Origin: Stenotrophomonas maltophilia
GTDB taxonomy: Bacteria > Pseudomonadota > Gammaproteobacteria > Xanthomonadales > Xanthomonadaceae
NCBI GenBank assembly: GCA_002363385.1
Contig: DEVL01000003.1
Span: forward strand, 505-64,504
Reading direction: 5' to 3'
DNA length: 64,000 bases
Shown in pieces: positions 27,430-37,589 of the stretch; within the stretch, counting starts at the first letter, position 1; each line of letters starts with the position of its first letter. A program made the translations under genes and the position numbers. A model generated the notes under the pieces. The model was not told where the DNA came from, did not search any database, and worked only from the letters and a program-made list of their open reading frames with translations.

Positions 27430-29373
<1,944 letters not shown>

Positions 29374-29478
29374 GGCACCCTCACTTGCACGTTGACTTGG
29401 GTTGTGCGGTCGCAACATAAGTGACGACCTCTCCCCCTCAGTTTGCCGCATCCACCCGCCTGCGCGGTGTGGAGGTGG

Positions 29479-29494
29479 TTAGACCTTGGTCGAA
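29479..29494. promoter_or_regulatory. Candidate operator upstream of acs
   Basis: TTAGACCTTGGTCGAA, a 16-base palindrome with one mismatch pair, 106 bases before the acs ATG and 260 before the porin ATG. The position suits an activator such as the CrbR-like protein. No known motif was matched; this is inference. Confidence 0.35.
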
Positions 29495-29530
29495 CGCCGA
29501 CTATCCGGATATGACATGGCAGCAACGTCG

Positions 29531-29583
29531 GTAGCTCACGACCGTTGGTCGTGAGGCAAGGCGTACCGACCAACGGTCGGTAC
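29531..29583. repeat. Pair of GTAG-type stem-loops
   Basis: The first is GTAGCTCACGACC, loop GTT-type, GGTCGTGAG (29531-29556). The second is GTACCGACC, AAC, GGTCGGTAC (29563-29583). Both share the GACC/GGTC core with other repeats here. They lie in the acs-porin divergent region. Confidence 0.7.
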
Positions 29584-29627
29584 CTGCGCGGTGCCTGCGG
29601 CACCTGCCGGTCGCCGTGGACGCCCGG

Positions 29628-29658
29628 GTCGTACTCGCCCCTGGCGGGCGAGTACGAC
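29628..29658. repeat. 13-bp perfect hairpin upstream of the porin gene
   Basis: GTCGTACTCGCCC, loop CTGGC, GGGCGAGTACGAC, about 100 bases before the porin ATG. If transcribed it would be a very stable leader structure; there is no T-run, so it is not a standard terminator. Confidence 0.55.
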
Positions 29659-29754
29659 TAATGGCCAATAGCTTCGGTGCGTCAACGCGCCGCACCCTCG
29701 GGTCGACCGTGCCCCATGCGCGGCATCACCTTGCCACCCGGGAGAGAGGGCAAC

Positions 29755-31182
29755 ATGAGCCACCGTTTGCTGAGGACGACACGCCGGCCGTTGGCCGCCG
29801 CCATGTTCGTCGCACTGATCGCGCCAGGCATGGCGTTCGCCGAAACCGCAAAAGAAAAGGCCCTGGAAGCACGCGTCGTCGAACTGGAGCGCCAGGTCCA
29901 GCTGCTGCTGAACAACCAGCAGCAACAGCAGGTCCAGATCAGCCAGGCCCAGACCGATGTCACCGCCGTGCGCACGGTCCAGGCGCAGCAACCGGTGGCC
30001 GCCACGGTGCCGGCAGGCAAGCAGCCGATCCAGGTCACCACCATCACCCCGGGCGCCGCGCCGGGTACCACGGTCAAGATCGGCGGCTTCATCAAGGCCG
30101 ATTTCCTGGCTACCCAGACCGGCGATGGCCAGCTTGCCGACGATGCCACCGGCCGCGCGCTGTATCTGCCGGGCCAGACCCCGGTGGCCGGTGCTGGCGG
30201 CAGCGGCAAGCGTTCGGACGTGGACTACAACGCCCACGCCAAGTTCTCGCGCTTCAACCTCGGCATCGACAACGTCAGCGAAGGCGGCAACAAGGCCGGC
30301 GCGTTCTTCGAAATGGACTTCTTCGGCAACTCGCTGGGCAACCAGACCGCGACCAATACCTACGGTGTGACGCTGCGTCATGCCTACATGTACTGGAACA
30401 ACTGGATGGCCGGCCAGACCTGGTCGAACTTCATGGATGCCGCCTCGATCCCGGAAGCGGCCGACTTCGTCGGCCCGACCGACGGTGTGGTCTTCGTGCG
30501 CCAGGCACAGATCCGTTACACCCAGGGCGGCTTCAGCGTCGCGCTGGAAAACCCGGAAACCACGCTGCTCACCGGCACCCGCAACCCGGTCACCGGTGCG
30601 TGGACCAACGCGGCCAGCAATTCCGACCGTGGCGCGCTACCCGATCTGACCCTGCGCTATGGCTGGAAGGGTGACTGGGGCACCTTCGGCGTGGGCGGCG
30701 TGGTCCGTCAGCTGAAGGTCGACAACCAGACCACCGGCGCCGATGCGGACAAGATCGCCGGCGGCCTGACCTTGGGCGGCAAGTGGGTGATGGGCCCGAC
30801 CGATACGTTGCACTACCAGGTCACCGGCGGTGAAGGCATCGCACGCTACATCGGCCTGGGCGTCACCGCCGATACCGCGTATGACATCGCCCGCGACGAA
30901 CTCAACCCGACCGGCGTGCTGGCCGGCTACGTCGGCTGGCGCCACGCCTTCACCCCGAAGCTGCGCACCAACCTGATCTATGCGCGCAGCGATTACGACA
31001 ACGACGGCAGCCTCGGCCCGCTGGTCACCAAGAGCGTGCAGAGCATCCGCGGCAACGTGTTCTATACGCCGATGCCCAAGGTCGATGTCGGCGCCGAGCT
31101 GATGTACGGCGTGCGCGAGATCGAGGATGGCCGCAAGGGCGATATCAGCCGCCTGCAGTTCACCACGAAGTACAGCTTCTAA
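29755..31182 (+). CDS. DcaP-family outer-membrane porin
   Basis: A 475-residue outer-membrane channel. The signal peptide ends at APGMAFA. It is followed by an N-terminal coiled coil (KALEARVVELERQVQLLL and a Gln run, about residues 27-60) typical of DcaP-like trimeric porins, then a beta-barrel ending in the aromatic FTTKYSF. DcaP porins pass small, often acidic solutes such as dicarboxylates. The start has GAGAGAGGG upstream. The MFS transporter follows after 66 bases, so the two probably form an uptake route across both membranes. Confidence 0.85.
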   Translation: MSHRLLRTTRRPLAAAMFVALIAPGMAFAETAKEKALEARVVELERQVQLLLNNQQQQQVQISQAQTDVTAVRTVQAQQPVAATVPAGKQPIQVTTITPGAAPGTTVKIGGFIKADFLATQTGDGQLADDATGRALYLPGQTPVAGAGGSGKRSDVDYNAHAKFSRFNLGIDNVSEGGNKAGAFFEMDFFGNSLGNQTATNTYGVTLRHAYMYWNNWMAGQTWSNFMDAASIPEAADFVGPTDGVVFVRQAQIRYTQGGFSVALENPETTLLTGTRNPVTGAWTNAASNSDRGALPDLTLRYGWKGDWGTFGVGGVVRQLKVDNQTTGADADKIAGGLTLGGKWVMGPTDTLHYQVTGGEGIARYIGLGVTADTAYDIARDELNPTGVLAGYVGWRHAFTPKLRTNLIYARSDYDNDGSLGPLVTKSVQSIRGNVFYTPMPKVDVGAELMYGVREIEDGRKGDISRLQFTTKYSF

Positions 31183-31248
31183 AAGAAAAAACGATTGCCG
31201 GTGAACAGCCGGCACAACACCACGATTGCTTCGGAGGGGAAGCGTCCC

Positions 31249-32904
31249 ATGTCAACAACACCTGCACCGGCGAAAGCCCAACTTACCCAGGGACACAAGA
31301 AGGTCATCTTCGCGTCCAGCCTGGGTACCGTCTTCGAGTGGTACGACTTCTTCCTGTACGGCTCGCTCGCCGCGATCATCGCCAAGCAGTTCTTCAGCGG
31401 CGTCAATGAAACCACGGGCATGATCTTCGCCCTGCTGGCGTTCGCGGCCGGCTTCTTCGTGCGCCCGTTCGGCGCGGCCTTCTTCGGCAGCCTCGGCGAC
31501 CGTATCGGCCGCAAGTACACCTTCCTGGTCACGATCCTGATCATGGGCATCTCGACCTTCCTGGTCGGCGTGCTGCCCAACTACGCCTCGATCGGTTTCG
31601 CCGCCCCGGTGATCCTGATCATCCTGCGTCTGGCCCAGGGCCTGGCGATGGGTGGCGAATACGGTGGTGCCGCGACCTATGTCGCCGAGCATGCACCGGC
31701 CGACAAGCGTGGCCTGTACACCAGCTTCATCCAGTGCACCGCGACGCTCGGCCTGTTCATGTCGCTGCTGATCATCCTGGCCTGCCGCTACTTCCTGGGC
31801 AATGAAGCGTTCGAAGCCTGGGGCTGGCGTATTCCGTTCCTGGTCTCGATCGTGCTGCTGGGCATCTCGGTGTGGATCCGCCTGCAGCTGAGCGAATCCC
31901 CGCTGTTCCAGCAGATGAAGGCCGAAGGCAAGGGCTCCAAGACCCCGTTCCGTGACAGCCTCAAGGACGGCAACCTCAAGCTGATGCTGCTGGTCCTGCT
32001 CGGCGCCGCAGCCGGCCAGGCCGTGGTGTGGTACGGCGGCCAGTTCTACGCGCTGTTCTTCCTGAGCAGCATGCTCAAGGTCGACGCCACCACCTCCTAC
32101 CTGCTGATCGCCGCAGCGCTGGCGCTGGGCGTGCCGTTCTTCATCTTCTTCGGCTGGCTGTCGGACCGTATCGGCCGCAAGAAGATCATCCTGGCCGGCT
32201 GTCTGCTGGCTGCCATCACCTACATCCCGATCTTCAAGGGCCTGACCCACTTCGCCAACCCGGCCATCGAAGAAGCGCGCACCAACTCGCCGGCGCTGGT
32301 CAATGCCGATCCGAACACCTGCTCGTTCCAGTTCGATCCGGTTGGCCTGCGCAAGTTCACCAGCTCCTGCGACGTGGCCACCACGGCCCTGACCAAGGCC
32401 GGTGTGCCCTATGAAGTGAAGCCGGCACCGGCCGGTACGCTGGCCACGGTCAACGTCGGGACCACCGCCGTGACCTCCTACGAGGCTGCTGGCCTGACCA
32501 AGGACGAGCTCAAGGCCAAGGGTGATGCCTTCGGCGGGGAGCTCAAGGGTGCATTGAGTGCCGCGGGTTATCCGGCCAAGGCCGACAATGCGCGCATCAA
32601 CATCCCGGGCACGATCTTCATGCTGTGGCTGCTGGTGCTGTACGTGACCATGGTCTACGGCCCGATCGCCGCCTACCTGGTCGAACTGTTCCCGACGCGT
32701 ATCCGCTACACCTCGATGTCGCTGCCATACCACATTGGCAACGGCTGGTTCGGTGGCTTCCTGCCGGCGATTTCCTTCGCGCTGGTGGCCGGTACCGGCA
32801 ACCTCTACTACGGCCTGTGGTACCCCATCATCATCGCGTTGATGACGGTCGTGGTCGGTGGCCTGTTCCTGCATGAAACCAAGGATGTGGACATCACCAA
32901 GTAA
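31249..32904 (+). CDS. MHS-family MFS transporter with large periplasmic insert
   Basis: A 551-residue 12-helix permease of the metabolite:H+ symporter group (GTVFEWYDFFLYG; loop motif GDRIGRKY and its repeat SDRIGRKK). Typical members have ~430-450 residues. The excess is a ~110-residue soluble insert (about 336-448) between helices 9 and 10, on the predicted periplasmic side, with two Cys (TCSFQFDP, SSCD) that could form a disulfide. The substrate is unknown; location beside acs and a DcaP porin suggests a short organic acid. Start at 31249 with AGGGGAAG upstream. Confidence 0.85.
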   Translation: MSTTPAPAKAQLTQGHKKVIFASSLGTVFEWYDFFLYGSLAAIIAKQFFSGVNETTGMIFALLAFAAGFFVRPFGAAFFGSLGDRIGRKYTFLVTILIMGISTFLVGVLPNYASIGFAAPVILIILRLAQGLAMGGEYGGAATYVAEHAPADKRGLYTSFIQCTATLGLFMSLLIILACRYFLGNEAFEAWGWRIPFLVSIVLLGISVWIRLQLSESPLFQQMKAEGKGSKTPFRDSLKDGNLKLMLLVLLGAAAGQAVVWYGGQFYALFFLSSMLKVDATTSYLLIAAALALGVPFFIFFGWLSDRIGRKKIILAGCLLAAITYIPIFKGLTHFANPAIEEARTNSPALVNADPNTCSFQFDPVGLRKFTSSCDVATTALTKAGVPYEVKPAPAGTLATVNVGTTAVTSYEAAGLTKDELKAKGDAFGGELKGALSAAGYPAKADNARINIPGTIFMLWLLVLYVTMVYGPIAAYLVELFPTRIRYTSMSLPYHIGNGWFGGFLPAISFALVAGTGNLYYGLWYPIIIALMTVVVGGLFLHETKDVDITK

Positions 32905-32926
32905 CGGTGATTCACACGGCAGGACG

Positions 32927-32956
32927 AAGGGGCCGCGATGCAGATCGCGGCCCTTT
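32927..32956 (+). terminator. Terminator of the porin-MFS unit
   Basis: GGGCCGCGAT, loop GCAG, ATCGCGGCCC, extended by A/T pairs and followed by TTTCTCTTT. Confidence 0.82.
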
Positions 32957-32967
32957 CTCTTTGCGGG

Positions 32968-33042
32968 GTAGTGCCGGCCGCTGGCCAGCTCCCGAAACCT
33001 GCGGAGAAGCGTGTGAGGCTGCCGGCCAGCGGCCGGCACTAC
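32968..33042. repeat. SMAG-like GTAG repeat dimer
   Basis: Two divergent copies: GTAGTGCCGGCCGCTGGCC on the left and GCCGGCCAGCGGCCGGCACTAC on the right, about 30 bases apart, so the pair can fold into two hairpins or one large one. It is nearly identical to the pair at 62551-62620. Confidence 0.9.
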
Positions 33043-33069
33043 CGATCCCGCCATCACGCAGCGTGCCGC

Positions 33070-33075
33070 TATAGT
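33070..33075 (+). promoter_or_regulatory. Candidate -10 box of the aldehyde dehydrogenase gene
   Basis: TATAGT, six bases before the ATG at 33082, consistent with a leaderless transcript. No -35 box is evident. Confidence 0.5.
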
Positions 33076-33081
33076 CGGCCC

Positions 33082-34497
33082 ATGAGCGATGCCCACACCG
33101 ATCCCGCCGCGCTGCCCGCGATCCTGCAGACCCTTCGCACTGCCTGGCAGGCCAACCGCCCGACGCTGGAACAGCGCCGCGATGACCTGCAGCGCCTGCG
33201 CGCCGCCCTCAAGGCACGTCTGCCGGACATGGCCGCGGCGATCTCGGCCGATTTCGGCCACCGCTCCACCCACGAATCACTGATCGCCGATGGCATGACC
33301 GTGCTCGGCGACATCGACCACCTGTGCGGCCATCTGCGCGGCTGGATGCGGCCGCGCCGGGTCGGTGTCGGCTGGCGGTTCTGGCCGGCGCGCGCACAGA
33401 CCCGCCCGGTGCCGCTGGGCGTGGTCGGGGTGATCTCCCCTTGGAACTACCCGGTCAACCTAGCGCTGATTCCGCTGGCCACCGCGATCGCCGCCGGCAA
33501 CCACGTGATCCTCAAGCCGTCCGAGCACACGCCCCGCACCAGCGCATTCCTGCACTCGCTGTTGGCTGACGTGTTCCCTTCCGATCGCGTGGCGGTCGTG
33601 CAGGGCGATGGAAACCTCGCCAGCGCCCTGGCCGGCTCGCCGCTGGACCACCTGGTGTTCACTGGCTCCACCACCATCGGCCGCAAGGTCATGGCGGCCG
33701 CCGCCGAGCACCTGACCCCGCTCACGCTGGAGCTGGGCGGCAAATCCCCGGCGATTGTCTGCAGCGACTACCCGCTGGAGAAGGCCGCCGCGCGCCTGGC
33801 CACCGGCAAGTTCTTCAATGCCGGCCAGACCTGCATCGCGCCGGACTACGTGCTGATCGACGGCCATCGCCAGCGCGAGCTGGTGCAGCAGCTGCAGACC
33901 CAGGTGCAGGCGCGCTATGGCGATTTCAGCGACGCCAACGATTACACGCGGATCATCCACGACGGTCAGTACCAGCGGCTGCGCGGCTATCTCGATGAGG
34001 CCCGCGCGCGGGGCGTGCCGGTGATCGAACTGGCCACGGTCGATCCCGAGCGTGCGCGGCGCGAGCGGCTGATCGTGCCGACCATCGTGCTCGATCCGCC
34101 GGCCGATCTGGCGCTGATGCGCGAGGAGATTTTCGGCCCGATCCTGCCGGTCTGCGCGTATCCGGATCTGGACGCCGCCATCGCGGCCGTGCAGTCGCGT
34201 GATCGCCCGTTGGCGCTGTACGTCTTCAGTCATGAACGTACGCAGGTGGAACGGGTGCTGGCGCAGGTCGTGGCCGGCGGCGTCACCGTCAACGACACCC
34301 TGCTGCATTTTGCGGTCAATGGGCTGCCGTTCGGCGGCGTTGGCCCGAGTGGCATGGGCGCCTATCACGCGCGCGCCGGTTTCGATGCGATGAGCAAGCA
34401 GCTGCCGATTCTGTGGCAGTCGCGTTGGGCGGCCAGCGATCTGCTCAAGCCGCCATATTCGAAGATCGCCGGGATGTTGAAGGCGATGGTGCGGTGA
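33082..34497 (+). CDS. Coniferyl-aldehyde-dehydrogenase-like enzyme
   Basis: A 471-residue NAD(P)-dependent aldehyde dehydrogenase of the class 3/CALDH group, oxidising aldehydes to acids in the cytoplasm. Visible motifs are ISPWNYPVNLAL, KPSEHTPRTS, the glycine motif FTGSTTIGR, Glu in LELGGKSP, and the catalytic Cys in NAGQTCIAPDY. The C-terminus (PPYSKIAGMLKAM) is shared with coniferyl aldehyde dehydrogenases, but the true substrate is not known. It is transcribed alone between a repeat dimer and a convergent small gene. Confidence 0.85.
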   Translation: MSDAHTDPAALPAILQTLRTAWQANRPTLEQRRDDLQRLRAALKARLPDMAAAISADFGHRSTHESLIADGMTVLGDIDHLCGHLRGWMRPRRVGVGWRFWPARAQTRPVPLGVVGVISPWNYPVNLALIPLATAIAAGNHVILKPSEHTPRTSAFLHSLLADVFPSDRVAVVQGDGNLASALAGSPLDHLVFTGSTTIGRKVMAAAAEHLTPLTLELGGKSPAIVCSDYPLEKAAARLATGKFFNAGQTCIAPDYVLIDGHRQRELVQQLQTQVQARYGDFSDANDYTRIIHDGQYQRLRGYLDEARARGVPVIELATVDPERARRERLIVPTIVLDPPADLALMREEIFGPILPVCAYPDLDAAIAAVQSRDRPLALYVFSHERTQVERVLAQVVAGGVTVNDTLLHFAVNGLPFGGVGPSGMGAYHARAGFDAMSKQLPILWQSRWAASDLLKPPYSKIAGMLKAMVR

Positions 34498-34522
34498 GGG
34501 CTGCCGCCGGCATTCCTATCTG

Positions 34523-35041
34523 CTACCGCGCGGCGCCTATGGCTGCCAGGAATGCCTCGGGATCCTCCGGCGATACCAGTACCGTGTAGCCGGCCGTCGT
34601 TGGCAGGATTATCACCTTCGCCGGATCCGTCACCGCTGCAAATGCCCTTCCCTTGCTGGTTCGGAACCACCCCAGCGAGAGGCCCGGCATGCCGATGCCA
34701 TTGGTTCGCACGGTCAGTGGGGTGTCGTTGCTGCCGGGCAGCCGTCGGCGTGCAGCGGAGAGATCAATCTGCGCCATCGGGACCGATACGGCGTACGCGC
34801 CGCCCCCTACGGTCAGGGTCGTGGCGTCCGCCGTCAGTCGGATCGCGCTGAGTTGCCAGACGCCAAGCAGGCCGATGATGACGGCCAGAGAGGTGGCGCC
34901 GAGCGCGGCCAACTGGGACATTCTGTTCTGCCCGAGGAAGTAGACCGCCATGCCGACCAACAGCAGCGGGACGACGCCGATCAGCAGCACCGCAGCGAGC
35001 GTCTTGTAGTTCAACGCGTTGATGGCGAATTCAGTTGGCAT
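34523..35041 (-). CDS. Membrane-anchored PH-like domain protein
   Basis: A 172-residue protein with two N-terminal membrane helices (about 15-36 and 42-62). A beta-rich domain of the bacterial PH type follows, with IRLTADATTLTVGGGAYAVSVPMAQI and a C-terminal TVLVSPEDPEAFLAAI, the usual ending of this group. Function unknown. The start at 35041 has AAGGAG upstream at good spacing; a longer frame to 35182 is not supported. It stands alone and converges on the aldehyde dehydrogenase gene. Confidence 0.75.
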   Translation of the reverse strand: MPTEFAINALNYKTLAAVLLIGVVPLLLVGMAVYFLGQNRMSQLAALGATSLAVIIGLLGVWQLSAIRLTADATTLTVGGGAYAVSVPMAQIDLSAARRRLPGSNDTPLTVRTNGIGMPGLSLGWFRTSKGRAFAAVTDPAKVIILPTTAGYTVLVSPEDPEAFLAAIGAAR

Positions 35042-35294
35042 GGATGCGGACTCCTTCGGGCATCTGTCGCGGTCACGGGCGACATGTCGAGAATCTTCCT
35101 CCAGTCGACAGCGATGCAAGTGGGGAAGCTCCTCGCTTTCATGTGCGAAAGCACCTACAGAACTCCGAGTCATCGGCGACATTTACAGCGTGATATCGCC
35201 TTGCCCACTGGACAATGTGTTGCGCTACTGGCCCCGGCGCCTCTGCTCGCGAGTGGCGCTGCGGGTCAATCACGTCGTGTGGCGCAACGCTCCC
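35042..35294. other. Intergenic region without a recognised gene
   Basis: About 250 bases, less GC-rich than its surroundings, between two minus-strand genes. It should hold the promoter of the PH-like gene. I see no hairpin, repeat or coding signal in it. Confidence 0.4.
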
Positions 35295-35630
35295 TCAACG
35301 CCCCGGCTGCGACGATCGGCTTTCGTGAAACCACGCATAGGCCGCAGCTTCCAGATCGCCTTCCTCGGCGATCACCGAACCGTCCTCGTCCAGCAGGGTG
35401 TAGTGGCGCTGGTCACCCCCCAGCGCGGCGCTTCCATCCAGGCCGAGCAGCAGGGTGTACAGGGCGTCGGTGGTGAAGACATCGAGCATCTCCCGCAACT
35501 GCTGGGTCTGCTCGGGCGACAGCTTCATCGCGGCGATCCTTGCTGCGCACGCCGTGCCTGGGGTCCATGCCATGGCGAGCAGGTTCGCTTTCTCCGCGTA
35601 CCACCTTGCTACGAAGGCATCTGCGTTCAT
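35295..35630 (-). CDS. Small uncharacterised protein
   Basis: A 111-residue soluble, probably helical protein with no signal peptide or membrane segment. It has an acidic C-terminal half (LLDEDGSVIAEEGDLEAAAYAWF) and a central helix (LSPEQTQQLREMLDVFTTDALYTLLLGLDG). I do not recognise the family. Codon use is like that of neighbouring genes and the frame is open without overlap, so it is likely real. Transcribed alone. Confidence 0.6.
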   Translation of the reverse strand: MNADAFVARWYAEKANLLAMAWTPGTACAARIAAMKLSPEQTQQLREMLDVFTTDALYTLLLGLDGSAALGGDQRHYTLLDEDGSVIAEEGDLEAAAYAWFHESRSSQPGR

Positions 35631-35724
35631 TGAATATCTGCGCTATCAAGGGTGGGCCACAGCCTAGCGGGGGACGCAGGCGTGTGGCAAAAATCTGTGT
35701 GCCCGGACGCGAGAGGCTGCCTGC

Positions 35725-35750
35725 GCCACCGACCAACGGCCGGTGGCTAC
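35725..35750. repeat. GTAG-family stem-loop before xthA
   Basis: GCCACCGACC, AAC, GGCCGGTGGC ending in CTAC. It lies just before the probable -10 box of xthA. Confidence 0.6.
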
Positions 35751-35753
35751 CGG

Positions 35754-35759
35754 TAGAAT
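35754..35759 (+). promoter_or_regulatory. Candidate -10 box of xthA
   Basis: TAGAAT, seven bases before the ATG at 35767, again suggesting a leaderless mRNA. It starts four bases after the CTAC end of the repeat. Confidence 0.5.
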
Positions 35760-35766
35760 GGCGCAC

Positions 35767-36534
35767 ATGAAAATCGCCTCGTGGAACGTCAACTCGCTCA
35801 ACGTGCGCCTGCCGCACCTGGAACAATGGCTCACGGCGTTCGCGCCGGACGTGGTCGGCATCCAGGAAACCAAGATGGAGGACCACAAGTTCCCCGACGC
35901 GGTGCTGGCCGGGCTGGGCTACCGCAGCGTGTTTGCCGGGCAGAAGACCTACAACGGCGTCGCGCTGCTCTCGCGTGAACCGGCGCAGGACGTGCAGATC
36001 GGCATTCCCGGTTTCGGGGATGAGCAGAAGCGTGCCATCGCCGGTACCGTCAACGGCGTGCGCATCATCAACCTGTACGTAGTCAACGGCCAGGACGTGG
36101 GCACCGACAAGTACGCCTACAAGCTGCGCTGGCTGGAGGCCGTGCATGCCTGGGTCGAGGCCGAGCTGGCGAAGTACCCGGAGCTGGTGGTGATGGGTGA
36201 CTTCAACATCGCGCCCGATGCCCGCGACGTGCACGACCCGCTGCTCTGGAACGAGAACCACATCCTGACCTCCACCGCCGAGCGCGGCGCCCTGAACAAG
36301 CTGCTGCAGCTGGGCCTGCACGATGCCTTCCGTCTGCACAGCGAGGAAGAGGGCGTGTTCAGCTGGTGGGACTACCGGGCGGCCGGTTTCCGTCGCAACC
36401 TCGGCCTGCGCATCGACCTGACCCTGGTGTCCGACGCACTCAAGGCGCGTGCGGTCGCCTCCGGCATCGACCGCGAGCCGCGCACCTGGGAGCGCCCCAG
36501 CGACCATGCCCCGGCCTGGGTGCAGCTGGGCTGA
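35767..36534 (+). CDS. xthA: Exodeoxyribonuclease III
   Basis: A 255-residue AP endonuclease/3'-5' exonuclease for base-excision repair. It opens with MKIASWNVNSLNVRL and shows the catalytic Glu in GIQETKMED, the Asp/Asn pair in VMGDFNIAP, and the C-terminal active-site His in RPSDHAPAWV. Length is typical for the family. The start at 35767 is fixed by the conserved N-terminus. A strong terminator follows. Confidence 0.95.
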   Translation: MKIASWNVNSLNVRLPHLEQWLTAFAPDVVGIQETKMEDHKFPDAVLAGLGYRSVFAGQKTYNGVALLSREPAQDVQIGIPGFGDEQKRAIAGTVNGVRIINLYVVNGQDVGTDKYAYKLRWLEAVHAWVEAELAKYPELVVMGDFNIAPDARDVHDPLLWNENHILTSTAERGALNKLLQLGLHDAFRLHSEEEGVFSWWDYRAAGFRRNLGLRIDLTLVSDALKARAVASGIDREPRTWERPSDHAPAWVQLG

Positions 36535-36547
36535 TCGTGGAAACAAC

Positions 36548-36570
36548 AAGGCCCGGCAGTGCCGGGCCTT
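36548..36570 (+). terminator. Terminator of xthA
   Basis: AAGGCCCGGC, AGT, GCCGGGCCTT. It lies between two convergent genes and may serve both. Confidence 0.75.
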
Positions 36571-36597
36571 GTCGATCAAACGAGGTACGTGCCTTCG

Positions 36598-36849
36598 TTA
36601 CCGGACGCTTCGACGCGTAAACAGATTCACGATCGCGAGCAGGATCACTGCGCCGATCAACGAGAACAGGAACGTGCGGATGGTGATCGCTTCATTGATG
36701 CCGCCGCCGAACAGGAAGCCGGCAATCAGCGCGCCGACGATGCCGACCACAATGTTCAGGATGATGCCCTGCTGTGCATCGCGCCGCATGATGATGCTCG
36801 CAAGCCAGCCCACGATACCGCCGACGATCAACCAGATGATGATGCCCAT
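36598..36849 (-). CDS. GlsB/YeaQ/YmgE-family small membrane protein
   Basis: An 83-residue inner-membrane protein with three short hydrophobic helices rich in glycine (MGIIIWLIVGGIVGWLAS, VVGIVGALIAGFLFGGG). It matches the transglycosylase-associated/GlsB stress-response family; these are often induced by stress but have no defined activity. The start has GGGAG nine bases upstream. It is divergent from the phosphopantetheinyl transferase gene. Confidence 0.88.
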   Translation of the reverse strand: MGIIIWLIVGGIVGWLASIIMRRDAQQGIILNIVVGIVGALIAGFLFGGGINEAITIRTFLFSLIGAVILLAIVNLFTRRSVR

Positions 36850-36939
36850 GACGTTGACTCCCAATAAGTGGATGGCACCGGGCCAGTTGACGGTACGTGC
36901 CGTGAAGTCACCGTGCAGTGCTCTTTTCGGGGCGTTCGC

Positions 36940-37539
36940 ATGACCCTGCCGGCGACACTGGAGGGCCCGTGGCGCTTCGGCCCGGTCACGGTCTGGCGCC
37001 TGCCGCATGTGCCGGGCACCCGGGGCGAGCCGCAGGCCCGGGTCCTGCTGGCCGAGCAGCTGGGTGGGGCGCCGGATGAGCTGCCGCTGCAGCGCGACCC
37101 GCGCGGCCGGCCAGCGCTGCATGGCCCGTTGGCGCATGTCGGGACCGGCTGGAGCCACAGCCATGGGCAGCTGCTGGTCGCCCTCGGGGAAGGCGTCCGC
37201 CTCGGCGTGGACCTGGAGCCGCTGCGCCCACGCCCGCGGATGCTGGAGATCGTGCAGCGCTTCTTCCACCCGGCCGAGATCGCCTGGCTGGAATCGCTGG
37301 AGGAGAACGCCCGCCACCATTGGTTCTTCCGCGTCTGGTGCGCCAAGGAGGCGCTGTTGAAGGCGCAGGGGCAGGGCATCTCCTTCGGTCTGCACCGGCT
37401 GCAGCTCGCGCCCGGCATCGACGGTGGGCTGCACCTGGCCTGGTGCGACCCGGAACTGGGGCCGGCCGAGCGCTGGCACCTGCATGAGTGGCAGGCCGCC
37501 GATGATTTCCGGGCGGCGCTGGCCTGGCATGCCCTGTGA
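36940..37539 (+). CDS. 4'-phosphopantetheinyl transferase, Sfp type
   Basis: A 199-residue enzyme that moves phosphopantetheine from CoA onto carrier-protein serines. Key motifs are GVDLEPL (metal-binding Asp/Glu) and WCAKEALLKAQG (the W-x-x-K-E-A-x-x-K motif), plus LAHVGTGWSHS upstream. It is slightly short for the Sfp group but has all signature residues. No polyketide or peptide synthetase is in the window, so the carrier substrate is unknown. The start at 36940 was chosen at the onset of family similarity; the leader frame to 36868 is doubtful. Confidence 0.85.
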   Translation: MTLPATLEGPWRFGPVTVWRLPHVPGTRGEPQARVLLAEQLGGAPDELPLQRDPRGRPALHGPLAHVGTGWSHSHGQLLVALGEGVRLGVDLEPLRPRPRMLEIVQRFFHPAEIAWLESLEENARHHWFFRVWCAKEALLKAQGQGISFGLHRLQLAPGIDGGLHLAWCDPELGPAERWHLHEWQAADDFRAALAWHAL

Positions 37540-37545
37540 GATGGC

Positions 37546-37569
37546 TAGCCGACCCACGGTCGGCGCTAC
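37546..37569. repeat. GTAG-family stem-loop before rsmG
   Basis: TAGCCGACC, CAC, GGTCGG...CTAC, in the gap between the phosphopantetheinyl transferase gene and rsmG. Confidence 0.55.
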
Positions 37570-37577
37570 CGACCTGC

Positions 37578-37583
37578 GATAAT
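37578..37583 (+). promoter_or_regulatory. Candidate -10 box of rsmG
   Basis: GATAAT, six bases before the rsmG ATG, consistent with leaderless initiation. It starts ten bases after the CTAC end of a repeat. Confidence 0.45.
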
Positions 37584-37589
37584 GGCACC

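Noticed and set aside
29531..29583. Paired stem-loops as a small CRISPR array
   Set aside because: Only two unequal palindromic units, no regular spacers and no cas genes; they fit the GTAG repeat family.
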